DNA of 64,000 nucleotides from Shewanella yunxiaonensis (GCF_018223345.1 NZ_CP073587.1:2850001-2914000), one strand, 5' to 3'; positions 9,109 to 19,514 are shown, counted from the first letter of the stretch. Numbers and translations are program-made. Notes: generated from the letters alone by a model not told the origin.

Positions 9109-9629
9109 GCCAGCAGTCATTTGATGAACTGATTGAACAGCTCCCCAGAGAACTCACGCCAAAGAAAGATTTGTGGCCAGAGATAGCGCACCAACTAGAG
9201 CAAGCGCCTTCTCATCACGCCATGAGCACCAGCGCCTGGAAGCAATTTGCAATCGCTTGTGGCTTGCTGCTACTTGGTGGCTTTGGTTATCGGCTGTGGT
9301 TGCCGCAGCAGGAAAACCCTAATGATGCCCAAATGCTGGCGATGATGGCGCAGTTACGCCAGCAACATGAACAACAAGTCACGTTCATTGAACAGCACAG
9401 TCATTTCAACCAATGGCAACATGCCAGTCTCACGGCTCCATTGAGCCGGGGTGTCGACGAACTACGGGCAGCATCTGCGCAGATTTATTTGGCATTACAA
9501 AAAGACCCTAAAGATCAACAGTTATGGCAGCTATGGATCTGGTCTCAACAGCGGGAGATTGACCTGCTGACGCAAGGACAACAACTGCCTGAAAGAATTT
9601 ATGCTGAGAAAAAAGGAACTCGTATATGA
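9105..9629 (+). CDS. Single-pass membrane protein, probable anti-sigma factor
   Basis: 174 residues. An N-terminal cytoplasmic part of about 45 residues precedes one transmembrane segment (FAIACGLLLLGGFGYRLWL). A glutamine- and histidine-rich region that would be periplasmic follows (QLRQQHEQQVTFIEQHSHFN). There is no HxxxCxxC zinc motif, so it is not a classical ZAS anti-sigma factor. The role is inferred from position: it overlaps the sigma gene by four bases and is itself overlapped by the DUF4097 gene. I recognise no named family. Confidence 0.6.
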   Translation: MSQQSFDELIEQLPRELTPKKDLWPEIAHQLEQAPSHHAMSTSAWKQFAIACGLLLLGGFGYRLWLPQQENPNDAQMLAMMAQLRQQHEQQVTFIEQHSHFNQWQHASLTAPLSRGVDELRAASAQIYLALQKDPKDQQLWQLWIWSQQREIDLLTQGQQLPERIYAEKKGTRI

Positions 9630-10573
9630 AACAGTCTTACTTAGCCATGACACTGCTCACTTGGGAAGTTCTGACCAGCCCTTGGTCAATTGCCGCTGAG
9701 CAAGTCGATAAAAGTGCGCAACTAGCCGCTGGCAGCAAACTGGATATTCGTGTGCAGCGCGGTGAAGTCAAAATCCATGGCTGGGACAAGGCCGAAGTTG
9801 CGGTTAAGGGAACATTAGATGAATTAAGCCAGGGACTGACATTTTCCCAGGAGGGTGGCAGCTTTGTGATAGAAGATAAACTACCGCATAACTACTCCAG
9901 CCATGAAGAAAAAGGCTCAGATCTTGATATCTACCTGCCAACAAAGGTCGTGGTTAAAGTCAAAGGCGTTTCCGCTAATTATGAGCTGGATGCCATTAAC
10001 GGCGAAATTACTACAGGTAACATTAGTGGTGATATTAACAGCAAGGCGGTTCAAGGCGAGCTCACCATCAAAACTGTTTCGGGCAACATTACCGCCCGCA
10101 ATACCAGTGGCAACATTCGACTGGAGACAGTTTCCGGCGATATCGACGATCAAGGTAGCAGCGGTAACATCAGTTATCGTTTAGTTAGCGGCGATCTGAC
10201 AGCCGACACTTCAGCAACCAAAATTGCGGCTGATATGGTTTCCGGCTCGGCCAAACTGCAGCTCAAACACGTAGATAATCTTAACCTACGCAGTGTTAGC
10301 GGGGATATGGACGTTAACTTGGCATCACTGGATACCAAAGCACAATTAGACAGTGTAAATGCCAATATTAATTTGATATTCAGTGGTTTGCCAGATGCTG
10401 AATTCAACATCAATGGTGGCCCTGGTGGCAAAATCTATAATGAACTTACCGATGCCAAGCCGATAACCTCAAAATATATGCACAGTGAAGTACTGAAATT
10501 TCAGACAGGTTCAGGCAAAGCTGACGTCAATATCACCACCATTAGCGGCGACATCAACGTCAAGAAACTCTGA
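9626..10573 (+). CDS. Exported DUF4097 beta-repeat protein
   Basis: 315 residues with an N-terminal signal peptide (about 1-24) and a long array of short beta-strand repeats. The repeats contain G-E-I/N-I, S-G-D-I and V-S-G-D/N/S units, such as TGNISGDINSKAV, KTVSGNITARNTSGNIR, LVSGDLTA and ISGDINVKKL. This repeat style defines the DUF4097 family (right-handed beta-helix-like, function unknown). It is the third gene of the overlapping ECF operon, so it is a likely regulatory target or signal-side partner in the envelope. It ends three bases from convergent rsuA. Confidence 0.8.
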   Translation: MKQSYLAMTLLTWEVLTSPWSIAAEQVDKSAQLAAGSKLDIRVQRGEVKIHGWDKAEVAVKGTLDELSQGLTFSQEGGSFVIEDKLPHNYSSHEEKGSDLDIYLPTKVVVKVKGVSANYELDAINGEITTGNISGDINSKAVQGELTIKTVSGNITARNTSGNIRLETVSGDIDDQGSSGNISYRLVSGDLTADTSATKIAADMVSGSAKLQLKHVDNLNLRSVSGDMDVNLASLDTKAQLDSVNANINLIFSGLPDAEFNINGGPGGKIYNELTDAKPITSKYMHSEVLKFQTGSGKADVNITTISGDINVKKL

Positions 10574-10576
10574 TAG

Positions 10577-11272
10577 TTAGCGACTGACAGAGGCTATTTC
10601 CGCCTCTGTCAGTGCCCGCCATTCACCGAGTGCCAGTGTCGGATCCAGTTCAATATCCCCAATGGCTTCACGATGTAACGCGGTAACTTTATTGCCAACC
10701 GCAGCAAACATGCGTTTTACCTGATGATATTTACCTTCACTAATCGTCAGCAGTACTGATGTTGGTGACAGTAACTCAAGTTGCGCCGGTCGAGTCAGCT
10801 CTCGCTCACCATGCAACTGTATGCCATTAGCAAATTGCGTCACCATCTCGGCAGTGACCGGCTCTGCCAATTCTACCCGATAACGCTTACCACAGGATTT
10901 CTTCGGTGATGTCACACAATGCGACCACTGACCATCGTCGGTGAGCAATACCAACCCGGTAGTATCGGCGTCTAATCGTCCGGCAATGTGCAAAATATCG
11001 GCCCGAGGAATAGCTAACAGGCTCAACACCGATGGATAATATTCATCAATGGTTGAGCACAGGGTGTCCTGCGGCTTATTCAACATAAAATAACGTGTAC
11101 CCGGCAACATAATTGTTACGCCATCCAGAGCCACCGTCATATTATCCGCCACTTTACAGCTTGGGTCTTTCACCACTTCCGCATCGACGGTGACATCACC
11201 ACGATGTAACGCCTTTTTGGCCAGAGACCGGGTCAGACCGGTGGCATCACAAATGTATTTATCGAGCCGCAC
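10577..11272 (-). CDS. rsuA: 16S rRNA pseudouridine(516) synthase RsuA
   Basis: 231 residues, the same length as E. coli RsuA. An S4 RNA-binding domain (MRLDKYICDATGLTRSLAKK) is followed by the RsuA catalytic domain. The active-site motif is AGRLDADTTGLVLLTDDGQW, whose first aspartate is the nucleophile. SEGKYHQVKRMFAAVGN near the C-terminus is the family hallmark. Confidence 0.93.
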   Translation of the reverse strand: MRLDKYICDATGLTRSLAKKALHRGDVTVDAEVVKDPSCKVADNMTVALDGVTIMLPGTRYFMLNKPQDTLCSTIDEYYPSVLSLLAIPRADILHIAGRLDADTTGLVLLTDDGQWSHCVTSPKKSCGKRYRVELAEPVTAEMVTQFANGIQLHGERELTRPAQLELLSPTSVLLTISEGKYHQVKRMFAAVGNKVTALHREAIGDIELDPTLALGEWRALTEAEIASVSR

Positions 11273-11568
11273 TTCGACAATCCTTTACGCTGCAAATAAC
11301 CTATCGACAGCTATTATCGGCGATCAACTGCATTCCACCAAGAGATATCAAGACAGAGCCGTTAGCCTTATCAACACCGCGACTGTAAATTTTGCTTACA
11401 CATCATCAAGGCTTAACCTCACGCTCAAACTTGAGTGAAGATGTAAACACGCTTTAACATAATCCGTTAAGCTGCCACCGATACTTATAGGTTGGTCGCA
11501 GTCATCATAGTGTCGGCATACCGGCACGGCATAAAGCACTCCATTGAGTGAACGCGAAAGGAACCTGT

Positions 11569-13668
11569 ATGAAAAAAGTAATCATTGGCGGTCTGTGTGC
11601 CACCATGCTCGCCGGGCTGACCGCTTGTAATAACAAGGATGCAGAAACAAAAGCCGCAGAACCCGCCACCCCCAAAGCCACTCAGACGGCGACAGCAACC
11701 GCAGTAGCAAACGCACTGGGCTCCGGAATTGATTTTGCCAATTTCGATAAATCAGTGCGGCCGCAGGATGATTTCTACAGTTACATTAACGGGACCTGGA
11801 TTAAGAACACCCAAATTCCGGCTGACCGCACCGCGACGGGGGCCTTCTACGATCTGCGTGAAAAATCCCGTGATGATATCAAAGCCATTATTGAAGAAGT
11901 GGCGGCTCAGAAAGATCTGAAAGCTGGCAGCGATGAACAAAAAGTGGCAGATCTGTACCGTTCATTTATGGATACGCAAACCCTGGATAAATTGGGCATC
12001 GACCCGCTGAAACCAGAGTTGGCGAAAATTGATGCGATCAGCAACAAAGATCAGCTGATGACCTATTTTGGTAGCAGCCAGATTATTGGTGGTGGCACCC
12101 CAATGGCCTTTTATGTGGATATTGATGCGAAAGACTCCAGCCATTACGCCACGCACATCTGGCAATATGGCCTGAGCCTCCCCGAAAAAGATTACTACTT
12201 CAACGATGCCGAACGCTTTGTCAAAATCCGCGAAGCCTTCGTTGAACACATGCGCAAGATGTTCAAACTGGCGGGCTTTGATAAACCACGAAAAAGTGCC
12301 GAAGCCATTATGAAACTGGAAACCGCGATTGCGAAAGATCACTGGGATGTGGTGGCCAGTCGTGACAGCACTAAAACCTATAACAAATATGCCCTAAAGG
12401 ATCTGCCACAATTGGCTCCTGGTGTTGACTGGAATGCCTATCTGACTGCTCTTGGTGCCGATAAACAGGCAGACATCATTATCAACCAGCCCAGCTATGT
12501 CACCGGACTGGCGAAACTCATCACCGACACGGATCTTGCCACCTGGAAAACCTACCTGCGCTGGCATCTGCTGACAAGTTACGCCGGCGATCTGGGAGAG
12601 TCCTTCGATAACGAAAACTTTGATTTCTACTCCCACATTCTCAACGGCCAGGAAGAACAGCAGCCGCGTTGGAAGCGTGGCGTGAGCAAGGTGAACAGCT
12701 TGCTGGGCGAAGTGGTGGGCAAAGTCTACGTCAAACGCCACTTTACTCCGGAAGCCAAAGCCAGAATGGAGCAACTGGTTGAGAATCTGCGTCAAGCATA
12801 TTCAGACAGCATTGATGACCTGGACTGGATGAGCCCAGAAACCAAAACAGCGGCCAAAGCCAAACTGGCGAAATTCAATCCGAAAATTGGTTATCCGAAT
12901 AAATGGGAAGACTATAGCCAGCTGACTATCAGCGCCAACGATCTGGTCGGTAACGAAATGCGCGCCGGCGAAGTTGAACATCAAAAAGACCTGAAGAAAC
13001 TCAGCAGTCCGATTGATCGTGATGAATGGCACATGACGCCTCAAACCGTTAACGCCTATTACAATCCGACCATGAATGAAATCGTATTCCCAGCAGCGAT
13101 TCTGCAACCACCGTTCTTCAATATGCAGGCTGACGATGCGGTGAACTATGGTGGTATCGGTGCGGTAATTGGTCATGAAATGGGCCATGGTTTTGATGAT
13201 CAGGGTGCTAAGTTTGACGGTGATGGCAATTTGCGCGACTGGTGGACACAGAAAGATCTGGATGCCTTCCATGCTAAAACCAAAGCCTTGGTTGACCAGT
13301 ACAATGGTTACTATGTCTTCCCAGATCTGCACGTCAATGGCGAGCTGACGCTCGGGGAAAATATCGGCGATCTGTCCGGCGTGACCATTGCTTACAAGGC
13401 ATACCAAAAATCACTGCATGGAAACGCCGCACCGGTCATTGACGGTTTGAGCGGCGACCAGCGTTTCTTTATGGGATTTGCCCAGATCTGGCGTGCCAAA
13501 GTAAAAGAGGAAGCCCTGCGTAACCGGGTTGCCACTGACCCTCACTCACCCGCTAAATTCCGTGCCATCGGCTCATTGGAAAACATGCCGCAGTTCTACG
13601 CCACCTTTGACGTAAAACCTGGCGATGGTATGTACCTTGAACCTGCAAAACGCGTAAAAATCTGGTAA
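11569..13668 (+). CDS. M13 family (neprilysin/PepO-like) zinc metallopeptidase lipoprotein
   Basis: 699 residues. The signal peptide ends in the lipobox LTAC (cysteine 20), so it should be membrane-anchored on the periplasmic side. A low-complexity Ala/Thr/Lys linker leads into the M13 N-terminal domain (PQDDFYSYINGTWI). The catalytic domain has NAYYNPTMNEIVFPAAILQP, zinc motif HEMGH (536-540) and ENIGDLSG supplying the third ligand. The C-terminal Trp ending (RVKIW) is typical of the family. I use ATG 11569 with AAAGGAAC before it, not the GTG seven codons upstream. It probably degrades short peptides. Confidence 0.93.
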   Translation: MKKVIIGGLCATMLAGLTACNNKDAETKAAEPATPKATQTATATAVANALGSGIDFANFDKSVRPQDDFYSYINGTWIKNTQIPADRTATGAFYDLREKSRDDIKAIIEEVAAQKDLKAGSDEQKVADLYRSFMDTQTLDKLGIDPLKPELAKIDAISNKDQLMTYFGSSQIIGGGTPMAFYVDIDAKDSSHYATHIWQYGLSLPEKDYYFNDAERFVKIREAFVEHMRKMFKLAGFDKPRKSAEAIMKLETAIAKDHWDVVASRDSTKTYNKYALKDLPQLAPGVDWNAYLTALGADKQADIIINQPSYVTGLAKLITDTDLATWKTYLRWHLLTSYAGDLGESFDNENFDFYSHILNGQEEQQPRWKRGVSKVNSLLGEVVGKVYVKRHFTPEAKARMEQLVENLRQAYSDSIDDLDWMSPETKTAAKAKLAKFNPKIGYPNKWEDYSQLTISANDLVGNEMRAGEVEHQKDLKKLSSPIDRDEWHMTPQTVNAYYNPTMNEIVFPAAILQPPFFNMQADDAVNYGGIGAVIGHEMGHGFDDQGAKFDGDGNLRDWWTQKDLDAFHAKTKALVDQYNGYYVFPDLHVNGELTLGENIGDLSGVTIAYKAYQKSLHGNAAPVIDGLSGDQRFFMGFAQIWRAKVKEEALRNRVATDPHSPAKFRAIGSLENMPQFYATFDVKPGDGMYLEPAKRVKIW

Positions 13669-13688
13669 CACCAGAAATGTCTACCTCA

Positions 13689-13713
13689 AAAGGGCACCGT
13701 GGGTGCCCTTTTT
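13689..13713 (+). terminator. Intrinsic terminator of the M13 peptidase gene
   Basis: AAAGGGCACC, loop GTG, GGTGCCCTTT, then TT. A ten-base stem 21 bases past the stop. Confidence 0.85.
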
Positions 13714-13797
13714 GTTGACGACACCTTGTGCCGGTCATTGGAGCGGCTATACTCTCGCAGCATTGCGACACCGTCTACGCCGCATCGGAGAATGCTC

Positions 13798-14202
13798 ATG
13801 CATGATGTTATTGAACAGCTGCAACAAATGAATCAACCCGTGCCGGTCCCGCTGGACCTGCCTGAGTTTGACGATATCGTCGATGTCGAAGAACAGCTGT
13901 TACTCCCCTTACCTTCCGATTTAAAAGAATATCTGTTGGAAGCCAGTAACGTGGTGGTAGGAAGTCTGGAACCGGTGACCGCTGCGGACCCCAATTCTCA
14001 TACTTACCTGCCTGAAGTCGCAGCATATGCCTGGTCTATTGGTTTACCTCGTTATATGGTACCAATCTGCCAGGTGGGTGACAGTTTTTACTGTATGGAT
14101 CAGGAAGGGCTGGTGTATTTCTGGGAAGATGGACACCTGGATCAGGACGATTACTGGGAAACCTTCTGGCAATGGACCGAAGAAATATGGTTGCAAAGCT
14201 AA
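13798..14202 (+). CDS. SMI1/KNR4 (SUKH) family protein
   Basis: 134 residues. The SUKH fold is suggested by the N-terminal DIVDVEEQLLLPLPSDLKEYLLEAS, then PEVAAYAWSIGLPRYMVPICQVGDSFYCM and a Trp/Asp-rich C-terminus (LVYFWEDGHLDQDDYW). Such proteins include immunity proteins of toxin systems and many housekeeping orphans. No toxin gene is adjacent, so immunity is not indicated here. ATG 13798 is preferred, seven bases after GGAG; an ATG two codons earlier is possible. Confidence 0.8.
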   Translation: MHDVIEQLQQMNQPVPVPLDLPEFDDIVDVEEQLLLPLPSDLKEYLLEASNVVVGSLEPVTAADPNSHTYLPEVAAYAWSIGLPRYMVPICQVGDSFYCMDQEGLVYFWEDGHLDQDDYWETFWQWTEEIWLQS

Positions 14203-14248
14203 ACGTCATTTTCCTCTAACCCGTTAACCCAAAACTACGGAAACAGTT

Positions 14249-14749
14249 ATGTCTGATTATGCACTTAACCCTACTGAATTTAAGGCGTTACGTTGGTCAT
14301 TGGGGCTAAATGAAGACCTCACAGCACAGCTATTGAAAGTCTCGACTAATGAACTTAATGCCTGGGAAACAGGAAGTCAGCCAATTCCGCCACTGGCGCA
14401 AAAGCAGTTACTGGATATTGACGATATTATTGAGATGCAGGTTCTTAACACCTGTGACGGCATTGAAGCGATGTTTAAAAAAGAGCCCAAACGTCGGTTG
14501 GCGTTTGTGGTCTATCCTTCGCAAGCCCTATATACCCAGTACAATCCAGAATTTATCAACCTGTTACCACTGGCAGAACTTTATACCACTGCCGCCTGGC
14601 GCATTAAGAAAGAGTGTAAGCTGGTGCTTGAGGTCGATATCTCATTGGTACCTTTAGATGTCGAAGCCTATAAAGCCTATCGTGAGCAAAGCGGTATGGG
14701 CGAAAGCCGTGAAAACCGGGCTAAGTGGGCGGCAAGCCAACTAGCTTAA
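14249..14749 (+). CDS. DUF4447-type protein with N-terminal helix-turn-helix
   Basis: 166 residues. The first 55 look like an XRE-type helix-turn-helix ([36 protein letters not shown]). The rest is an alpha/beta domain of unknown role ([19 protein letters not shown]). I assign it to DUF4447, a small family I recall from Shewanella, from memory of length and composition. It follows the SUKH gene by 46 bases on the same strand and ends at a strong terminator, so the two may be cotranscribed. Confidence 0.65.
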   Translation: MSDYALNPTEFKALRWSLGLNEDLTAQLLKVSTNELNAWETGSQPIPPLAQKQLLDIDDIIEMQVLNTCDGIEAMFKKEPKRRLAFVVYPSQALYTQYNPEFINLLPLAELYTTAAWRIKKECKLVLEVDISLVPLDVEAYKAYREQSGMGESRENRAKWAASQLA

Positions 14750-14773
14750 GTCAAGTCACGGTCTTAAAAGATC

Positions 14774-14796
14774 GGCCGCATTGTGCGGCCTTTTTT
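14774..14796 (+). terminator. Intrinsic terminator after the DUF4447-type gene
   Basis: GGCCGCA, loop TTG, TGCGGCC, then six T residues. Confidence 0.9.
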
Positions 14797-14990
14797 ATTT
14801 CTGCGGTTCCATGCACGCATATTTTTGCCAGCCGTTGTTATCCAACAATAGACAACACCTTAGTTTTGAAACTAAAAATCACACATCGAATGCAGCAAAA
14901 CCTAACAAAGATCACATTTCGTGCTACCCTATATCGACTTGGATCACATAATTCCAGTTAATCAAACAAGACGCCAATCGAAGGTTCGCT

Positions 14991-16679
14991 ATGGATGATA
15001 AAAAACGCCCGCTGTATATGCCATTTGCTGGCCCTGCACTTCTTGAAGCTCCACTCATTAACAAAGGCAGTGCCTTCACCGAAGAAGAACGTATGTTCTT
15101 CAATCTGGATGGACTGCTACCCTATTACATCGAAACCATTGAGGAACAGGCCTCTCGCGCCTACGATCAGTTCCGCAGTTTCAATAACGATCTAGATAAG
15201 CACATTTATCTGCGCAACATCCAAGATACCAACGAAACCCTGTTCTACCGTCTGGTAAAAAATCACATCAGTGAAATGATGCCGATTATCTACACCCCGA
15301 CGGTTGGTCTGGCTTGCGAGCGCTTTTCAAAAAACTGGCGCCGTAACCGGGGACTATTTTTATCTTACCCCTACAAAGACCGCATCGATGACATCCTCAA
15401 CAACTCCACTCGCCATAAAGTTAAAGTGATCGTGATGACTGACGGTGAACGGATCCTGGGTCTTGGGGACCAGGGGATTGGAGGTATGGGGATACCCATC
15501 GGTAAATTGTCTCTGTATACCAGTTGTGGTGGTATTAGTCCTGCCTATACGCTGCCAATTACGTTGGACGTTGGAACGGATAACCCACATCTGCTGGAAG
15601 ATCCCATGTATATGGGCTGGCGCCATAAACGTATCGGCGGCGATGAATACTACGAATTTATCGAAGCCGTTATGCAGGCAATCCACCGACGCTGGCCTGA
15701 AGCCCTTATTCAGTTTGAGGATTTTGCCCAGAAAAACGCAATGCCAATTCTGGAACGTTATAAAGACAAATATTGCTGTTTTAATGACGACATTCAGGGC
15801 ACTGCCGCGGTTACTGTTGGCTCACTGTTGGCAGCCTGCAAAGCAGCACACAGCAAGCTGAGTGAACAGCGCGTAGCATTCCTTGGCGCTGGTAGCGCTG
15901 GCTGTGGCATTGCTGAGGCGATTGTGGCGCAGATGGTGGCTGAAGGCATCAGCGATGAACAGGCTCGTCGCCAAGTATTTATGGTCGACCGTTGGGGTCT
16001 GCTGCAAGACAATATGCCGAACTTACTGTCATTCCAGCAGAAACTGGCACAGAAACGTAACGATATTGAGCACTGGCAAAACTTCTGCGACAACATTTCA
16101 TTGTTGGATGTGGTTAACAATGCCAAACCGACCGTGCTGGTTGGTGTTTCCGGTGCGCCGGGACTGTTTACTGAAGAGATTATCCGCGCCATGCATAGCC
16201 ATTGTCCGCGCCCAATTGTCTTCCCGCTGTCCAACCCCACCAGTCGCGTTGAAGCCACACCGAAAGATATTCTGCATTGGACATCAGGACAGGCGCTGGT
16301 TGCCACTGGCAGTCCGTTTGAACCCGTAGTGATTGAAGGGCAAACTTATGAGATTGCGCAGTGTAACAACAGTTATATCTTCCCAGGTATCGGCTTAGGG
16401 GTATTAGCCACAGGGGCAAATCGTGTCACTGATGAAATGCTGATGGTATCCAGCCAGGCACTGGCCGAATGTTCACCACTGGCGATTAATGGGGAAGGAT
16501 CGCTCTTGCCTAAATTGGAAGAAATCCATAACGTCAGTCGCCATATTGCCTTTGCGGTTGGCAAGGTTGCCATTGAACAAGGGCACGCCTTACCGACGAC
16601 GGATGAATTGTTACTCCAGTCGATTGATAACAATTTCTGGTATCCGGAATATCGTCGTTATCGCCGCACATCGTTCTAA
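14991..16679 (+). CDS. maeA: NAD-dependent malic enzyme (oxaloacetate-decarboxylating)
   Basis: 562 residues, the size of E. coli MaeA/SfcA (565). It oxidatively decarboxylates malate to pyruvate with NAD+. The N-terminal malic domain carries [17 protein letters not shown] and [20 protein letters not shown]. The metal-site stretch is [17 protein letters not shown], then [13 protein letters not shown]. The Rossmann motif [11 protein letters not shown] and [14 protein letters not shown] follow in the NAD-binding domain. It stands alone between terminators. Confidence 0.96.
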   Translation: MDDKKRPLYMPFAGPALLEAPLINKGSAFTEEERMFFNLDGLLPYYIETIEEQASRAYDQFRSFNNDLDKHIYLRNIQDTNETLFYRLVKNHISEMMPIIYTPTVGLACERFSKNWRRNRGLFLSYPYKDRIDDILNNSTRHKVKVIVMTDGERILGLGDQGIGGMGIPIGKLSLYTSCGGISPAYTLPITLDVGTDNPHLLEDPMYMGWRHKRIGGDEYYEFIEAVMQAIHRRWPEALIQFEDFAQKNAMPILERYKDKYCCFNDDIQGTAAVTVGSLLAACKAAHSKLSEQRVAFLGAGSAGCGIAEAIVAQMVAEGISDEQARRQVFMVDRWGLLQDNMPNLLSFQQKLAQKRNDIEHWQNFCDNISLLDVVNNAKPTVLVGVSGAPGLFTEEIIRAMHSHCPRPIVFPLSNPTSRVEATPKDILHWTSGQALVATGSPFEPVVIEGQTYEIAQCNNSYIFPGIGLGVLATGANRVTDEMLMVSSQALAECSPLAINGEGSLLPKLEEIHNVSRHIAFAVGKVAIEQGHALPTTDELLLQSIDNNFWYPEYRRYRRTSF

Positions 16680-16695
16680 TATTGCCGACACAGTT

Positions 16696-16755
16696 ACGGC
16701 AGAAAATTATCGCCATCTGGCGCTGGTTTTCTGCCGTTTTTTATTGTTAACGCCT
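16696..16755 (+). terminator. Intrinsic terminator of maeA
   Basis: An 11-base stem, ACGGCAGAAAA (16696-16706) with TTTTCTGCCGT (16737-16747), is followed by TTTTTATT. The 30-base loop contains a second small hairpin (CGCCATCTGGCG). Confidence 0.8.
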
Positions 16756-17090
16756 TGCTTTTTAAATATTCCTAGATTCATCTAACTTATTTTTCATCTC
16801 CCCTAATGATTGTAATTGTTAAAAAATAGTCATTTCATGGTGTTATAAATCTCTCTTCTTCTCCCGACTTTCATTAATTGTTTGCCATAAAGAAAAACAA
16901 ATATATTTTTTATGTAAATTATTGTTTTTAAATAACTTTAAAGAAAACGATATAGTTATAAATTGCGTTTTAAATGTTAATAGTTAGATAAATAATTTTG
17001 CAATATTTTTACAATATATCCTTGTTAGAGTTAGCGTTCGTCAATAACATGATGAATTGCTTAAGTAAGCAAACAGAATAAGGAACAAGG
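16756..17090. other. AT-rich intergenic region upstream of exeM
   Basis: About 335 bases, markedly AT-rich between 16790 and 17030, with no gene-like frame. It must contain the exeM promoter; I see no clear operator. An AGGAACA ribosome binding site lies just before ATG 17091. Confidence 0.5.
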
Positions 17091-19514
17091 ATGAAACTCA
17101 ACTCGTCAATTTCGACCATCGCCATGTCTTTGGCAGGCCTTTGCACGGTCGCGGCACACGCGGAAGTACCCACGCTGTTTATCTCAGAATATCTTGAAGG
17201 TGCCAGTAACAATAAAGCACTGGAACTCTATAACAACACCAGCAGCGGTATATTGCTGGATAATTACCGCATCGAAATTTATTTCAATGGCAGCACCTCA
17301 GCAGGCACCACCCTAAAATTGAGTGGTACGCTGGCCGCTGGAAAAACTTATGTTATCGCCAACTCATCCGCATCTTTTGCTGATACCGCAGATAAAACTT
17401 CTGGGGCACTGAGCTTTAACGGTAACGATGCGGTCGTCCTGAAAAATGGTGACACCATTCTTGATAGTCTTGGCCAAATTGGCAGTAGTGCTTACTGGTC
17501 GAATGCCAGTGGTACGGTAGTGACTCAAGATATGGACCTGCGCCGTTCGTCCACGGTTACCGATATTGACCCAACTGATGTATTCGATCCCGGTGCACAA
17601 TGGACTGCCTATGGAAAAAATGATTTTTCTGATCTCGGTATTTATGGTGCGGATGATGGCAGTAATGGTGGCGATGATGGCAGCACGCCGATAGCAGCAG
17701 TCAGCTGTGATGACCCGACAGTGACCATCGGCAGTGTTCAAGGTTCGGGCCAGACAACTCCACTAGAAGGCCAACAGGTTGAAGTGGCTGGCGTGGTTAC
17801 TGCGGTATTCCCCGGTTTGAGCGGATTCTACATGCAGGATAGCGGTGATGCGGATGATACAACCTCAGATGGGATCTTTATCTACGCCGGTTCGGCGTCA
17901 GTAGACAGTGTTGTCGTTGGTGATGTTTACGTAGTCAAAGGTTACGCTGCTGAATATTACGATAATTCACAGTTGAAGAGCCCACAATGGCAGCAATGTC
18001 ACACTGGCACCATGCCAACGGCCGTTAACGTCACGCTGCCTGTCAGTGACCTGTCAACGTTAGAAGCGCTTGAAGGCATGTTAGTGCATTTCGACACCTT
18101 GACTATCAATGACGTCAATGACCTGGTCAACTATGGTGAAATGACACTGAGTAATGGTCGTAGGATGACGCCCACTCAAGTTGCAAAATCCGGCGCCGCA
18201 GCAGCTGCGGTTTATGATGAAAATAACCGTAACGCCGTGGTGTTAGATGAAGGCGCAACCGGCAAGATCAGTGGCACTACCCCGCCGTATCCCTATCCAG
18301 GTTTCTCATCCAGTAATTACCTGCGCGTTGGCGATACAGTCAGCAACATCACCGGGCCACTGTATTATTCATTCAATCAGTACCATGTATCGCCCATTAG
18401 CCCGGTGACATTTAATGCCAGTGAGAACCTGCGTAGTGATTACCCAACCTTGGCTGCTGAAGGGAACTTACGTGTGGCTTCCTTCAACGTACTCAACTTT
18501 TTCAATGGTGATGGCGATGGTGCGGGCTTTCCCACTGCTCGCGGCGCTTATACCTACGATGCATTCGTCAAACAAAAGGCGAAAATCGTTGCCGCATTAA
18601 CCAATATGCAGGCTGATGTTATCGGCTTGCTGGAAATTGAAAATGATGGTTATGCGGAAAAATCCGCCATTGCCGAACTTACCGAAGCCTTATCAGAAGC
18701 CAGCGGCCAAACCTGGGCATACGTCAATCCAGGTGTAGACCAATTGGGATCCGATGTAATCACCAGCGCCTTTATCTATCGTCCAGATGTGGTCACGCCT
18801 GTAGGTACTGCCAAATATTTGGATAAAACCAACTCTATTGTAGATGAAGACGGCGTACCAATGTTTAACAGTGACAAGATGCGCCCGTCACTGGCGCAAA
18901 CCTTTACAGTTAATGACAACAAAGCCGTGCTAACAACCGTCATTAACCATCTGCGTTCCAAAGGTGGCAGCTGTGGCACAGGTGACGATGACAATAGCCT
19001 CGGAGGTTCAGGAGCCTGTAACGGTACACGTACCAGAGCCACCACAGCATTGGCGCAATGGCTTAGCGATAACTTTGCCGAACAGCCAATTCTGCTGATG
19101 GGTGACTTCAACGCCTACGCCAAAGAAGATCCGATCCTGACACTGGAAGATGCCGGCTATAGTCGCGTCGACGATATTGTTGGTAATAGCGATAGCTACA
19201 GCTATGTGTACGATGGACAAAGCGGCCAACTCGACCATGCGCTAGTGAATGAAGATTTAGCTTGTGCGGTGGTAGCAGCAACGGAATGGCACATCAATGC
19301 AGATGAAACTTCATCGTTGGAGTATGACAGCAGCTATGCCGATGACAGTCTGTTCCGCTCTTCAGATCATGATCCGGTAGTTATGGCGCTGGATCTGCAC
19401 AAGCCGCAAGGGGTGGGTCACTATCTGCGTGGTAATGAACACGGATATGGCTACGGTTATGGTCACCTGAAAGCAAAAGGTGAAGGTCACCACAAACACA
19501 ACTGTGACTATTAA
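17091..19514 (+). CDS. exeM: ExeM/NucH-type extracellular endonuclease
   Basis: 807 residues, secreted by a signal peptide (about 1-24, AAHAE). Domains in order are a lamin-tail-like domain (about 25-190, LFISEYLEGASNNKALELYN), a linker with Gly/Asp repeats, an OB-fold-like region (about 205-440) and an endonuclease/exonuclease/phosphatase domain. The last shows FNVLNFFN, GLLEIENDGY, INHLRSKGGSC, LMGDFNAYAKEDP and SSDHDPVVMAL, which are the catalytic motifs. ExeM of Shewanella is a biofilm-associated DNase. The C-terminus is unusual: instead of a GlyGly-CTERM anchor it ends in a Gly/Tyr/His-rich tail, so the protein may be freely released. Confidence 0.88.
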   Translation: MKLNSSISTIAMSLAGLCTVAAHAEVPTLFISEYLEGASNNKALELYNNTSSGILLDNYRIEIYFNGSTSAGTTLKLSGTLAAGKTYVIANSSASFADTADKTSGALSFNGNDAVVLKNGDTILDSLGQIGSSAYWSNASGTVVTQDMDLRRSSTVTDIDPTDVFDPGAQWTAYGKNDFSDLGIYGADDGSNGGDDGSTPIAAVSCDDPTVTIGSVQGSGQTTPLEGQQVEVAGVVTAVFPGLSGFYMQDSGDADDTTSDGIFIYAGSASVDSVVVGDVYVVKGYAAEYYDNSQLKSPQWQQCHTGTMPTAVNVTLPVSDLSTLEALEGMLVHFDTLTINDVNDLVNYGEMTLSNGRRMTPTQVAKSGAAAAAVYDENNRNAVVLDEGATGKISGTTPPYPYPGFSSSNYLRVGDTVSNITGPLYYSFNQYHVSPISPVTFNASENLRSDYPTLAAEGNLRVASFNVLNFFNGDGDGAGFPTARGAYTYDAFVKQKAKIVAALTNMQADVIGLLEIENDGYAEKSAIAELTEALSEASGQTWAYVNPGVDQLGSDVITSAFIYRPDVVTPVGTAKYLDKTNSIVDEDGVPMFNSDKMRPSLAQTFTVNDNKAVLTTVINHLRSKGGSCGTGDDDNSLGGSGACNGTRTRATTALAQWLSDNFAEQPILLMGDFNAYAKEDPILTLEDAGYSRVDDIVGNSDSYSYVYDGQSGQLDHALVNEDLACAVVAATEWHINADETSSLEYDSSYADDSLFRSSDHDPVVMALDLHKPQGVGHYLRGNEHGYGYGYGHLKAKGEGHHKHNCDY

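Noticed and set aside
13798..14202. SUKH protein as the immunity half of a toxin system
   Set aside because: No toxin, Rhs or contact-dependent inhibition gene lies nearby; both neighbours are ordinary.
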